A stretch of 64,000 nt of DNA from Cyclina sinensis (taxonomy: Eukaryota > Mollusca > Bivalvia > Venerida > Veneridae). Within the stretch, counting starts at the first letter, position 1, and each line of letters opens with the position of its first letter. The position numbers and the translations under genes were made by a program. The stretch is taken from positions 7,622,828 to 7,686,827 of the forward strand of contig JAAONU010000018.1 in NCBI GenBank assembly GCA_012932295.1, in the 5' to 3' direction. Positions 1-11,985 of this stretch are shown here, piece after piece. The notes beneath the pieces were generated by a model, which was not told the DNA's origin, ran no database searches, and saw only the letters and a program-made list of their open reading frames with translations.

Positions 1-1900
1 ACTTAGCCTAGTTTCTGATGAAATCAAGATGATATTTCTGTCGGAGAGGAGTTGTCACACTGACATTTACATAAATCCATTGAATCTGTCAAATACCCTA
101 AATCATTCTATCTATAATTTACCAAAGTTTCTAATAGAACACAATGCCTTTATATAAATCCCCTAAACCATTCTATATGATACTTTACCAAACACTATGC
201 CTTCATAAGAGTCCCCTTAACCAGTCTGACACTTTACCCAAGTTAAAGAAATACAAAGCCTTTATAAGAATCCCTTAAATCTGTCTATCTTATACTTTAC
301 CTAAGTTTCTGATAGAAACACCATACCTTTATAAGAACCCCCTTAATCAGTTTATCTAAAACTTTACTGGTACTTCAGTTTTGGTAGAAATGCTACCAAA
401 TGGGTTTTCAAATGAATTCCACTGACTTGACTATCTGAAATTCAACCAAGTTTTGATGGAAACTAATGAAGAACAGTGCTTTCATAAATCATCTTATATT
501 GCCAATTTAGTGTTGCTAAACTGATCTGAACATGAATCCCTTGAGCTTGAACAGGCCTTTTAAACTTGCCTATCAATATAATTATATTAGTTTCACTGTT
601 TGGTCAGAAATGCTACCAAACACTCCCCAACTGAAATCATTTTCAGCAAGTTGTCCGTATCTTCTTTCACCTAAATATTTCTACCTAAAAGATTACCCAA
701 GTTTCTATTGGAAATGCTTCCAAAATATACATTACCCTCTCTTGATCACAAATCTTACTGACAGTCTAATAATTAGTCCCTTTATCACCTAGATATACCT
801 ATCTGTTAGTGTACATTTATATTTCTTTTCATAGGAAATAATGTTAAACAATCCAGTACAGGAATCACCTTAACTTACTTCTCTATTATGATGCATATTT
901 TTTTTTAAAAATATTACATAATGCTAATTAATCAATTTCTTTAATTTTAATCATAAACAGAACACTTAAAAAAGGAAACTGTTTAATTTTATCCTTTACA
1001 GCCAAATTTGGTATCAAAATATTTGTATTTTAATCGGGGTTATGAATTTTACATTCTTATTTTTCAAATTTGTACTTTGAAACAATAACTCATAAATTTA
1101 TGATTATTTTACTTAATTATTTCTCTGGTATACAAGCCAGACAGATTATACCCAAATGTTGTTTTAGCCATATGGATTTACATTAGCACCTTCTGCTCAA
1201 ATTAAGGTTTGTTTGTCTTCTTAAGCCTTGTTGTATTTTAAAAGTTGATTACTTATCCAATATGTTAAAATGTAACCTTTTACTTATCTAAGTGAGAAGC
1301 AATCTGAAGCCAAGCTGTCATACGCAGACCAATCAAAGAAAGCCATTTGTGTGTTTACTTGAGAATTAGGAGATTCCTATATAAGTATTTAGAATTTATG
1401 TTTAAAAAATATATAGATATAGAGACAGAGATATGACTGGACATCCAGAGTGTTAACATTTAAGACATTACAACTTTAATAATAGGAATTCCTACTGCTA
1501 AATTGTGTTAGAAACTGTTTGTATCATTGTGGATTTCCATATCTGTTGTTGTTAAGATCAGGATTACCTGTGTTGTTGAAAAAGTAAAAAAGGAAAACCT
1601 TAAATCAAAGAACTTTGTCCATCTTTGCATCCAGCACAGACACAGTCCAAAAGGAACGAAAATACTACTTCATTATATCTCCAAATAACTAAAATGATTA
1701 TCTATAATGAACTGCTAAACAGTTGTTAATTCAAACCACTTCAGTACGCCTAAATGTAGACTAATCTTTATTCCTTATCATGAGTTACCTTAATCCAACT
1801 CATGGTTTCAAACATACAACACCTAAACCTGTCTATCTAAACCCTGACCTGTGGTTGGTCAGAAATATAACTGTCAAATTTCTGTAACGACTAAACTACA
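1..1900. repeat. Y-type diverged repeat array, segment 1
   Basis: The stretch is built from loosely repeated phrases such as 'ggtcagaaatgctaccaaa', 'ataagaatcccttaaacctgtctatct' and 'actttacc(t/c)aagttt', spaced roughly 60-150 bases apart. Its first 90 bases resemble 6.89-6.97 kb ('tttctgtcagagaggagttcccacactgac'), so it appears to be an older copy of the block at 6.6-9.0 kb and 15.2-18.6 kb. The similarity fades after about 0.9 kb. An 86-codon open frame at 532-792 lies inside the repeat and has no sign of being a gene. Confidence 0.6.
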
Positions 1901-2031
1901 CTCCCTCGGCAGCTATGTAAATTAAAACATACAGTACCGTTAACAAAGTGAAACAGTCCACCGATGCACAGGAGAGTATGACTAAACATATGCTAGCAAA
2001 TTTATGAATACACAATCAATGCAAAGGATCA

Positions 2032-2253
2032 ATTGAGGAGGCACCGTGGTCCAGGGGTAAAGCGCAGCACTCAGGATCCGAAGGTCGCGGGTTCGAATCC
2101 CGTCAGAGGCAAGATTCTCTCATGATCTTCACAGTCCACCACGCTGCGCGAATACTGGTATGGAACCCAGGAAGCAGTCATCGAGCGTGCTGAATCTAAG
2201 TAGTAAGAACTTGTATAGCAATCAATGTAAAATAAATGAGTCTGAACTGAACT
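2032..2253 (+). mobile_element. tRNA-derived SINE with target-site duplication
   Basis: A tRNA-like head carries an A-box-like 'tggtccaggggtaaagc' and a B box 'ggttcgaatcc' (2090-2100). A body with 'ggaagcagtcatcgagcgtgctgaat' and an AT-rich tail ending 'gagtctgaactgaac' follow. Near-identical 14-base flanks (2018-2031 and 2254-2267, one mismatch) read as a target-site duplication. Related bodies occur at 17.07 and 48.95 kb. The tRNA-like head would provide an internal RNA polymerase III promoter. Confidence 0.8.
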
Positions 2254-3270
2254 AATGCATAGGATCATCAACTCTGAACACAGTTAAACATACCTGAAGT
2301 ATATGTTTAAAAGGCAAACCATAACCCTGCTATGAATACATGCATACAAAAACTATTTAGGCAGCATGTTTCAATGTACATTTTTTGTTTGATATAACCA
2401 TACTATTAAAAAAAACTTCTTGGATATCTTCTTCAAAACTTGAAGACATATACACTTCAAACCGGAAATCAACAAGTTCCAGTCCCTCTTAATTGAACCA
2501 TAACTCTTACCTACTGTTTTAAAAGACAAGTGACATGTTTTTTCCAAATAAAAAATGTTCATAAATTATTTATATATACATTTATCTAAAAGGCAGCTAA
2601 CTCTTTACATGAAAGATGCATATATTCAGGAAACCATAACTCTTTCCATTGGATTATACTGATAAAATTATTATTTAACAGGCTAGAAAGTTAAACAATA
2701 CTACATATCCAAGTCAGACTGTTTGCAGCTCATGTAAGTCATATATGGAAGCATATCTTTATAAGGCAAACCATAACTCTTCTTTAAATACTGGCATAAA
2801 AACTATTAAGGCAGCATGCTTGAATGTTTTGAAGAATTAATTCCTATTTGGTTCAGATTAACCATATTAAGAAACCTCATTGCTATCCTCTCTGACACTC
2901 AAAGACACATACACTTTTACCAACAGGAAAGCCACAAGTTCCTGTGAAATACCTATTTTATTGAGGAACCATAACTCTTACCTATGTATTTACCTTCAGT
3001 TATCTGAACAAGATATTGCATCTTGAATTTTGGTAACAAGTATTCATCTTTAATAGAAAAATAACATGTTTTCAAATAATAATGCTTATATTCAGGAAAC
3101 CATAACTCTTTCCTTGAAATTATACCGACAATAGACAACCATACAGGCTAAAGTTAGTGAGTGAAATAACACTACATATACAAGTCAGATTTTCTGAAGC
3201 TGATGTTAAACATATCTGAAATATATGTATACAAGGTAAACCATAACCCTGTTATGAATACAGGCATAAG

Positions 3271-4170
3271 ACAAGAAACATGGCAATGCCACGAAACCAG
3301 GTTTTCAAAAATGTTGTTCTGATTCTATACTATAGTATGAATTTTGGAATGAAGATTGCTATGAATATTCAAAAGATTATAACATGACATGAAGGAAAAG
3401 ATAATATTCATGAGAATACATGATAATGAGTAGGATGTAAATTTCGGCTAACAATACTGTCTGCAAGGAGTATACTTAATAATGAGACAACAATTTCTGC
3501 ACATCATCTTGATGTGGTAAACATTTGTCTGAAGTTTCATCAAAATTCTTCAAAGGGTTGAAGAGTTACAGAGCGGACAGGATTTTCAATGTTAATGTCA
3601 CTGTGACCTTGACCTTGGAGCCATCAAAATTCTTCAAAGGGTTGAAGAGTTACAGAGCGGACAGGATTTTCAATGTTAATGTCACTGTGACCTTGACCTT
3701 GGAGCCAGCCATGCGGAACATGCGTTCTGCACGTCATCTTGATGTGGTAAACATTTGTCTGAAGTTTCATCAAAATTCTTCAAAGGGTTGAAGAGTTACA
3801 GAGCGGACAGGATTTTCAATGTTAATGTCACTGTGACCTTGACCTTGGAGCCAGCCATGCGGAACATGCGTTCTGCACGTCATCTTGATGTGGTAAACAT
3901 TTGTCTGAAGTTTCATCAAAATTCTTCAAAGGGTTGAAGAGTTACAGAGCGGACAGGATTTTCAATGTTAATGTCACTGTGACCTTGACCTTGGAGCCAG
4001 CCATGCGGAACATGCGTTCTGCACGTCATCTTGATGTGGTAAACATTTGTCTGAAGTTTCATCAAAATTCTTCAAAGGGTTGAAGAGTTACAGAGCGGAC
4101 ACAATTTCGTTTGACGCCCGCCCATCCGCCCGCCATACCCCAATCTAATAACCAGGATTTTCAAAATTGA
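3271..4170 (+). mobile_element. Helentron-like INE element (copy 1)
   Basis: The element starts near 'acaagaaacatggcaatgcc' and ends '...gaaaacctggtt'. A 5' subterminal 'aaccaggttttcaa' is matched by its reverse complement at the 3' end. The 3' end also folds as a hairpin ('aaccaggattttcaaaattg' against 'aaaacctggtt'). The core is a minisatellite with a 146-base period, and a GC-rich 'gacgcccgcccatccgcccgcc' lies near the 3' end. The flanks are two halves of the X-repeat phrase 'aggcataag/aaaactattcag', with no obvious target duplication. Subterminal repeats, a 3' hairpin, core tandem repeats and no target duplication are the known hallmarks of Helentron-associated INE elements. The family assignment is inference. 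Confidence 0.6.
3538..4112. repeat. 146-bp tandem repeat (core of INE copy 1)
   Basis: The phrase 'atcaaaattcttcaaaggg' recurs at about 3538, 3622, 3768, 3914 and 4060. The first spacing is 84 bases because of an internal deletion; the others are 146. Later units are nearly identical, indicating recent amplification. The 60-88 residue open frames here repeat the same peptide and are by-products of the tandem structure. Confidence 0.85.
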
Positions 4171-7100
4171 AAACCTGGTTAAAAACTATTCAGACAGCAT
4201 GTTTCAATGTCCATTTTTGGTTTGATATAACCATACTATAAAAAAACTTCTTGGACATCTTCTTCATAACTCAAAGACACATACACTTCAAACAACAGGA
4301 AAACAACAAGTTCCTGTTAGACTGAACCAAAACTCTTTCCTACTGTTTTAAAAGACAACTGACAGGGGTTTCTTTTCCAAATAGTGAGTTCATACTTTCA
4401 ATACACATTCATCAAAAAGGTAGCAAACTTTTTACCTAAAAGATGCTTATATTCAAGAAACCATAACTCTTTCCATTATATAAGACTGACAAATTATTAT
4501 TTTTTAACCGGCTAGAAAGTTAAATTATAATACATATCTAAGTCAGGATGTTTGCAGCTCATGTAAACCATAATATTGAAACATATCCATATAAGGCAAA
4601 CCATAACCCTACTTTACATACTGGCATAAACAACTGTTAAGGCAGCATGCTTGAATGTTTTGAAGAATTAATTCCTATTTGGTTCAGATTAACTATATTA
4701 TTAAGAAACTTCTTTTCATCTACTCTGACATTCAAAGACACATACACTTTGAACAACAGTCACCAATTTCATGAGGAGCCATAACTCTTACCTATTTATT
4801 TATCTTAAGATATCTGAACAAGATATTGCATCTTGAATTTTGGTAACAAGTATCCATCTTTAATAGAAAATTAACCTGTTTTCAAATAATAATGCTTAAA
4901 TTCAGGAAACCATAACTGTTTTCTTGAAAACATACTGACGAAAGACAACTGACAGACTATAGCTTATGAGTTAATTAACACTTCATATACAAGACAGATT
5001 TTCTGAAGCTCATGTTTAACATATCTGAAGTACATGTTTATAATGTAAACCATAACCCTGCAATGAAAACAGGCATAAGAAAACTATTCAGGCAGCATGT
5101 TTCAATGAACATTTTTTAGTTTGATATAACCATACCATAAAAAAACTTCTTGCATATCTTCTACAAAACTCAAAGACATATACAATTTGAACAACAGGAA
5201 ATCAACAAAATTCCAGTTAAACCATAACTCTTACCTATTGTTTTTAAAGACAGGTGACAGCAGGGTTTTTTTCCCCAAATAATGTGTTAATTCATACACA
5301 TTTATCAGAAAGGCAGGAATTTTTTCTTAAATGATGCTTATATTCAGGAATCCATAACTCTTTCCATTAAATTATACTGACAAAAGATTAATTTAAAGGC
5401 AAGAAAGTTAAAATTATGCTACATATCCAAGTCAGATTGTTTGCAGCTCATGTAAATCATACTTTGTAAGGCAAACCATAACTCTGCTTTAAATATACTG
5501 GCATAAAAAACTTTTAAGATATCATGCTTGAATGGTTATTAACAATATTAAGAACCTTAAATGCTATCTTCTCTGACACTCAAAGACACATTTACTTTGA
5601 ACAACAGGAAAGCAGCAAGTTACTGTTAAATACCTAATTCCATTACCTATTGATTTTAAAACACAATAGAGAGGGGTTTTTCTTAAATGTTAACATTCTA
5701 AATACACATTTATCAGAAAAGCTGCAAGCTTTTTCCTGAAAGACACTTACATTCAGGAAACCATAACTCTTTCCACTAAATTAAACTGACAAAAGATAAT
5801 TGTTCATAGACAGCTAAATTGCATTACATTATACAAGTCAGATTTTTTGCAGTCCATCCTTAGCATAAAAAGAAAGCATATCTTTTTAAGGCAAACCATA
5901 ACCCTGCAACAGAAAATTATTCAGGCAGCATGTTTCAATGTCTTTTTTTTTTAATTTGAATAACAATGCCATAAACTTTTTTGCAATTTTCTCCAAATCT
6001 CAAAGAAACAGGAATAACAGGAAAGCAACATGTTTCTGATTTCATTAAGGAACCATAACTCTTGCCATTAAAATATTCTTATGTCAGGCAGCTGATTTGC
6101 AGCATATTTAACTGCATTAAAAAAAAAATCTCTCATCTGTGAATTCAATTAGAATAAATACACTGGACTGATTTTATATAATGTAAAACCATAGCTCTGT
6201 TATCATAATATTGGTTTAACTGTTCAGGCAACAAATGGATTTAAAACTATAGTACCATGAATACCTGCATTGCATTTACTTTTTCACATTTCAGCAAGGC
6301 TAAATGGACAATCATTGAAGCCCGAATGTAAGAAATACTTTTTCTGATGTACAGAAAACCATAACTCTGTCACCCTTAATAAAACTGACAAAAAATACCT
6401 ATTTTGGAACATATTTGATTGAAATTGAAGTAAAAAAATGAATTCTTTCAATACATACCCCTTAACAAAATACAGAAAGAGAAATTGGCTTGATGATTTT
6501 CAACTGGCAAGTCATAGCGTGCAAAGGAAGGGATAAGCAAGCAGTGCAAGGGGAAAGTGAGGTCTAAGACTTACCACTTGATAGCTACAAGTCAATTCCT
6601 TAAGAAAAAGGAAAAAAATCTTAACAATCACTAATGTACCAAACAGGATTTTTTGTCAGTGACCAAGACATATCATTATCTTTATCAAAGTGTTGGACAG
6701 AAATGTTGCCCCAGCAGTCATTAGAAGAACCTTAACTTGCCTTTCTGAAACTTATTCTAGGTTTTGGTCAGAATTACTGCCAATTACTCTGTTATATAAA
6801 TCAACTATATAATCTACTGGTATATGCCAAGAAATTAACCTAAGCTCTTGGTGGAAATGAGATGCTGGTCTTTACATGCATCAATTTAACCTGACTGCAT
6901 GCAATTCAAATTTCTGTCAGAGAGGAGTTCCCACACTGACCTTAAAATAAACTGCTTAGACCTGTCAAAACATCAGCTTTTTACCAGAAGGAAATTGCCC
7001 AAACTGCTTTCATATGAATAACCTATCCCTGTTTAACATCTCTGACATAAATCACCTTATTTTGTCTATGTTTCATGCTGATTTGGAGTTGCCAATTTGA

Positions 7101-7619
7101 CCTGCATGATATTCTTAATCTTAAGATGCTACTCTTGTCAGACATGCTGCTTAAGATTCCAAAGCAGGAATCACATTATTCTCCCTATTTGTATACCTTG
7201 GTAAATCATTGAACATAATGAGCTGCCAAACAGTCAAATTGCTTAAATCTGCCTAAATAAATGCAATCTGTGTTTTGGTCAGAAATGCTGCCAAAATGTG
7301 TGTACACATCACCTATATATGTTTTGGCCATCAACCTATCTTGCTTCTCTGGATCTTTTAAGATATTGTCAAATATGAGCTGCCAATCTGCCCAAAGTAA
7401 GACTGACTGAAGTTTTACCTAGTTAGTGCAAGAGATGAATAGAAAACTACATTATTCATTGAATTATGTAACATCTTTAAGTCAGTCTAAAATCTAACCT
7501 ATCACTCCATATCATAAATTTGCCCTATTCTTACTGACAGTTCAATTACCTAAATTTAATAGGTCACAAGTTGCCAGTCTTCACAACCTAAAGCCTTACA
7601 TTTTTTCTAGACATGAGCT

Positions 7620-7702
7620 GCATAACATTCCATTGCTTGAATAACATTCCACTGCATGAATAACATTCCATTTCATGAATGACATTCCATTTCATGAATT
7701 AC
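7620..7702. repeat. short minisatellite, 19-bp unit
   Basis: Four to five imperfect copies of 'ataacattcca(t/c)t(t/g)catga' lie in tandem. The paralogous block near 17.74 kb has only about two looser copies, so the tract has changed copy number since the duplication. Confidence 0.65.
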
Positions 7703-8233
7703 CTTAATCAGGCTTCATCAGGAAACATTGCCTTACTTTGTAAGATATAACTTGCCAATCTTCATACATATCACACCTCAATTTGACTATCTGAAACTGC
7801 ACCTGTGTTTGGTTAGAAATGCTTCCAAACTGCATTAACATGAATCACCTTAACATGCTTAGCTAAGCCTTTTAGTAACTTACTGTCAGAAATGAGCATC
7901 CTGCCCATTAAATTAATCAGTTATATGAAACTGACTTAAACTTCGCCTGATCTATATTGGGTTTGGGTTCCCACACACTCTCAATAAATACATATTATCT
8001 TAGTCTTAACCTAGCTTGAACTCGAGCCTTACTTTTGAAAGACACGAGTTGTAGTCTTTATACATATGAAACCTAAAACTAGACATGTGATTGTTCAGAA
8101 ATACTGCCAAACTGCCTGAAAATGGATCTGTTAAACCTACTAATCTGAACCTTGTTAAGTTATTGTAAGAAATGCTCTGCCGAACAGTCCATAACCACAG
8201 TATAAATTGTGTTAACACCTTAACCTATCTAAA

Positions 8234-8524
8234 AGGAGCGGATGTGGTCCAGTGGTAACATGCTGGACTGGTATACCAGGGGTCCCGTGTTCGATCCCCC
8301 ACTATTCCACTAACATTACTAATAGTTTTTCGGATGAGACTGAAACCGAGGTCCCATGTTAGCTATACACTGAGCATGCAAAAGAACCAGGAGTGTCTCT
8401 GGAATGGGATGCTTTCTGTATCTTGCACTACACCCACAACATAAAATAACTAATCTCTTCAGGGGGCGTCAGTCATATGGACAGCCAGTACTGACGGTAA
8501 ATAAGCTTAAATAGATAAGATAAG
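8234..8524 (+). mobile_element. tRNA-derived SINE with perfect target-site duplication
   Basis: The head 'ggatgtggtccagtggtaac' resembles an A box and 'tgttcgatccc' resembles a B box. The body contains 'gtgtctctggaatgggatgctttctgtatctt' and the tail ends in AT-rich 'aagcttaaatagataag'. The 11-base flanks 'acctatctaaa' (8223-8233 and 8525-8535) are identical. The paralogous position at about 18304 has one copy of this sequence and no insert. Confidence 0.85.
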
Positions 8525-9166
8525 ACCTATCTAAAGCCTAACATGAGCTGCCTAACATTCTGTTTATGAAATGCCACACACTCCTAATACATATATCATC
8601 TTTATCTTAACGTAGCTCACTGAAACATGGCCTTACTTTTTGGAAGACATGAGTTAGTCTTCATACATATAAAACCTCAATCTTCAGATCTAACATTTGA
8701 CCTGTGTTTGGTAAGGAATGCTGCCAAACTGCCTCAAAATGGATTTTTTTCACCTCTTAGTCTAGTCTGAACCTTAAGTTGGAAATGAATTGCCAAACAA
8801 TCCATATCATGAATCATCTATGTAAGAATGATTAAAACTTTGCCATTTGTTTGTATGACATGAGCTGCCACACAGTCTTCATTCACATATAATCTTAACA
8901 AAAAAATGTTAGGAACACAAGGAAATAAGTGATAGGTATGGGGAACTTCAAATAACTGTCCAAAATAATCTGGCATACAAAAGCAATGGCACAAGAAATG
9001 CATGTGTCATGTGTTTGGGATGGCTGAAAATCACTGCTCAAAGTACTTAAGGGATGAGAAACTGGAACAAGAGGGAAGAAGTGTTAGGAGTCTTGTATGT
9101 GAAGGAAACTTATGATTATTTTATCTTTTATAGATATAAATACATAACAAGATACCTATATTACTA

Positions 9167-9400
9167 TTTGGAATGGATCAGTGGTCCAGTGGTAACGCAC
9201 AAGACTGATAACCCAATGGTCCCGAGATCGATCCCCGCTCCTCCACTAACATTACTTATTGTCTTTAGGATGAAATGTTAAAGAACCAGAGGTGTCTCTG
9301 GAATGGGATGCTTTCTGTATCTTACACTATCCCCCACAACATAAAATAACTAATCTCTGAGGGGGTGTTGGTAATATGGGCAACCGGTACCGATGAAAAA
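9167..9400 (+). mobile_element. tRNA-derived SINE, same family as at 8.23 kb
   Basis: The head 'cagtggtccagtggtaacgc' and B-box-like 'gatcgatcccc' are followed by the same body as the 8234 element ('aggtgtctctggaatggg', 'cacaacataaaataactaat', 'ggggtgttggtaatatggg'). It ends in 'gatgaaaaaaaactgag'. Target duplications are not clear. Confidence 0.75.
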
Positions 9401-9554
9401 AAACTGAGAAAGTCAATATATTACTTTTAAGTTAGGTTCAAGCTGCACAAAAAAACTGAAGAAAGCATGGAATCTGTGAGAATTTAAGGTTTAGAAATAC
9501 AGTTTAGATCAAATATCTTAATTTACAGAATGTTATAAAGACTATATGCAGCAA

Positions 9555-9703
9555 ATGTACAAGAGTATGAAAAAAGCATGCATATAATATACAACAAATT
9601 ACAAACAATAACAAACAACAACTACTACTAGCTAACTAACAAGCAACTTCACTGTCCAGCCTTATACTGACCTACTCATCACTGGCTTGCCGCTCTTTAT
9701 AAG
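9555..9703 (-). mobile_element. short fragment of the retrotransposon tail repeated at 11.5 and 19.0 kb
   Basis: It contains 'gcatgcatataatatacaac', short ACA/CTA repeats and 'gcaacttcactgtccagcct...ctggcttgccgctctttataag'. These match the edges of the retrotransposon fragments near 11.93 kb and 19.4 kb. The middle of the fragment is deleted. Confidence 0.5.
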
Positions 9704-10990
9704 TTAAACCATAACCCTGCTATGAATACTGACATAAGAAAACTACTCATGCAGCATGTTTCAATGTCAACCTTTGGTTTAAAAAAACCATACTATTCAG
9801 AAACTCATTGGCAATCTTCTTCAAAATTCAAAGAAACATACACATTGAATAACAGGAAATTAACATGTTCCCATTTAATACCTAATTCCATTTAGGAACA
9901 ATAACTCCTTTCCATTTGTTTCAATAGAAAATAGACATATTAAAGAAAAATGATTTGTACATTCTTTTAATACACATTTATCAGAAAGGCAGCAAGCTTT
10001 TTACTAGATGATGCTTGTATTCAGGAAACCATAACTCTTTGCATTAAACTGTCAAAAGATTAATTAAAGCTAGAAACTTAAATTATACTACATATTCAAG
10101 TCAGATTGTTTGAAGTTCGTGAAAATCATACAAGGAAACATATCTTTATAAGCCGGAAACCATAACCCTGCTTTAAATACTGGCATAAAAAAATAAATCA
10201 GCTTGCTTGAATGTTTTAGAGAATTAATCCCTGTATGGTTCAGAACAACAATCTTAAGACACCCCTTTGCCATTTCTGACATTCCCCTTTGCCATCTCTG
10301 ACATTCAGAGAAACACACTTTGAACAACTGGAAAGCAGCAAGTTCCTGTTAAATACCAACTTCATTGAAGAACCATAACTCTTACATGTACCTATGTAAT
10401 TAACTTCAGATATCTGAACCAGATATTGCATAGAATTTTGAGAACCTGTTGGGGCAAGTGTTAGGTTGGTGAACCCTAGAACTTAGTTGTCACCATCTGT
10501 GGCAAATGTTCTGCCTCTGACCATTCCAAGGTGGGGGACCCTGTGGGTTCTCATTTTTGTTAATTATTTGTGGTGTCTTTTTAAATTGATCAACATATAA
10601 ATAAATGCTCTCTTTTCCTCTCTATGTTTTAACTATAAAGAGAGGCTGAGTTTTCTGATTCCTTTTTTCAATCTTTTTTTTTTATATCATAAATATATCT
10701 TAAACAGAAAACCAACATGTCTTCAAATAATAATTCTTACATTCAGGAAACCATAACTCTCTCCTGATTATACTGACAAAAGATAATTTGACAGGCTAGA
10801 AAATTAAATAGCACTAAACAGACAAATGAGATATTTTGCAGCCCATATTTAACATACTTATAAGGCAAACCATAACTCTGCAATGAATGAAAGCATCATG
10901 TACGAGTGTAAGAAAGAAGCATGCATATAATATACAACATATTACAAACAATAACACTAGCTAACAACTTTTTTTTCTAACTACAGCTAA
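9700..10990. repeat. X-type repeat array 2, first part
   Basis: It carries the same composite X unit as 2.3-6.2 kb ('ataaccctgctatgaatactg', 'gcagcatgtttcaatgtc', 'gaaaccataactctttgc'). At 10.44-10.66 kb sits a different phrase, 'gtgaaccctagaacttagttg...gtgggggaccctgtgggttc', which recurs at 13.22-13.44 kb. Open frames of 60-80 codons here have no supporting features. Confidence 0.6.
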
Positions 10991-11530
10991 CTACATATAC
11001 AACAAGAGCCGGTCAAACCGGGTGATGCTCCCCGAATAGGTTCTGGACACAGAATAGTGTGTCCATAAAGTCTATGCCAAATTCAGCATAAAGATATTAT
11101 GTAATTGGTAGTTGCTGAAAAAGGTTAAAACTGTTTAAATATGCAATGAAGAATATAAGACAGTTACCATTTTATTCTTTATTTTTCTATCAACTCAGAC
11201 AGTGGCAGTCCAATCCAAACAGTGTCACGGTCACTGAAGTAGGCTGGTGATAAGTAAACCAGAGGTTTTTGATACCTCTTGTAGTTTCAGAGTTATGTCC
11301 TCGACAAAGTTCAAAGTGTAATGAACAAAGGGCAATTACTCAAAAATAAGGCAATGCAGAGTTATGCTTCTTAAGCACAGCACTTCTATCTACCTACACA
11401 GTTTCTTGTTGATACTTCTTGTAGTTTCAGAGTTATGTCCCAGACAAGAAACTGTGGACGGATGGACATAAAGACGGACAAAGCGGCGACTATATGCTCT
11501 CCCTTCAGGAAACATAATAAATGAACAATA
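10990..11530. repeat. dispersed bivalve-type repeat with GACGGAC tail
   Basis: It starts 'acaagagccggtcaaaccggg', contains 'gggcaattactcaaaaat' and 'gtagtttcagagttatgtcc', and ends 'ggatggacataaagacggacaaagcggcgactatatgctc'. The same ending is seen at 25.14-25.22 kb. No protein-coding content is evident. Confidence 0.55.
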
Positions 11531-11985
11531 CACATGGTGGTGGGGACTTGGACTAAACATAGGACTAGTTTTCCCATTTTGTCTTCAACCTAGATGGAGG
11601 CCGATGATTCCTATGGGATAGTGAAGACAAACAGACTGACCTAATGGGACATCAGTTACAGTAACTAGTCCAACCTCCCCTCCTAGAGAGCCCCACTCTT
11701 TAGTATTCCCTTTGGTGACCTCAGGTAGCACTGGCATAGCCAGATCTACCTCTGCAACTATCAGACCCTCCTTGAGTACAGGACCCATCTAAACATCCTC
11801 TGTTTGGAAAACAAACTCCTGAGGAACATCAAACCCAATACCTGACAGTGACATCAGAGATGGGGAAGTCCACTGTCTACCTGTGGATGAGCCCCTGGTC
11901 ACCTGGAACTGACTCGTCCAAAGACAGGTCAACTTCACTGACCAGCCTTACATAGACTTACTCACCACTGGCCTGTGGCTCTTTA
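11521..11985 (-). mobile_element. LTR-retrotransposon polyprotein 3' end, decayed copy
   Basis: The minus strand is collinear with the better copy at 18.98-19.50 kb: shared Pro/Glu/Val-rich segment and shared 'cttcactgaccagccttacat'. The frame is broken by indels, and the basic Arg-rich C-terminal motif of the 19.0-kb copy is lost. Read as a degenerate duplicate created with the surrounding block. Confidence 0.6.

Larger units (their letters stand above)
2285..6250. repeat. X-type diverged long-period repeat array 1
   Basis: A composite unit of very roughly 450-500 bases recurs with heavy divergence. In order it reads: 'aaggcaaaccataaccctgctatgaatacaggcataag', 'actattcaggcagcatgtttcaatg', 'caaagacacatacactttgaacaacagg', 'gaaccataactcttacctatt', 'tcaggaaaccataactctttcc', 'gtcagattgtttgcagctcatg', then the start again. 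The ten-base core 'ccataac(t/c)ct' appears many times. No host coding frame is supported. A separate element is inserted at 3271-4170. Confidence 0.7.
6250..9050. repeat. Y-type diverged repeat array, segment 2
   Basis: Repeated phrases include 'tttggtcagaaatgctgccaaa', 'catgaatcaccttaacctgctta', 'gacatgagctgcc(a/t)aacattcc' and 'cctgtgtttggt(c/a)agaaatgctgccaaactgcc'. The block is collinear with 14.8-18.64 kb. At 6829-6870 it holds a single copy of the 48-base unit that is amplified in that second block. No host gene is seen. Confidence 0.65.

Noticed and set aside
2071..2271. 66-codon minus-strand frame ending in ILPLTGFEPATFGS
   Set aside because: It is an antisense reading of a SINE; the ending is the translated B box.
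3525..4083. Three near-identical 60-88 codon frames
   Set aside because: They are repeat units of the 146-bp array, not a gene family.
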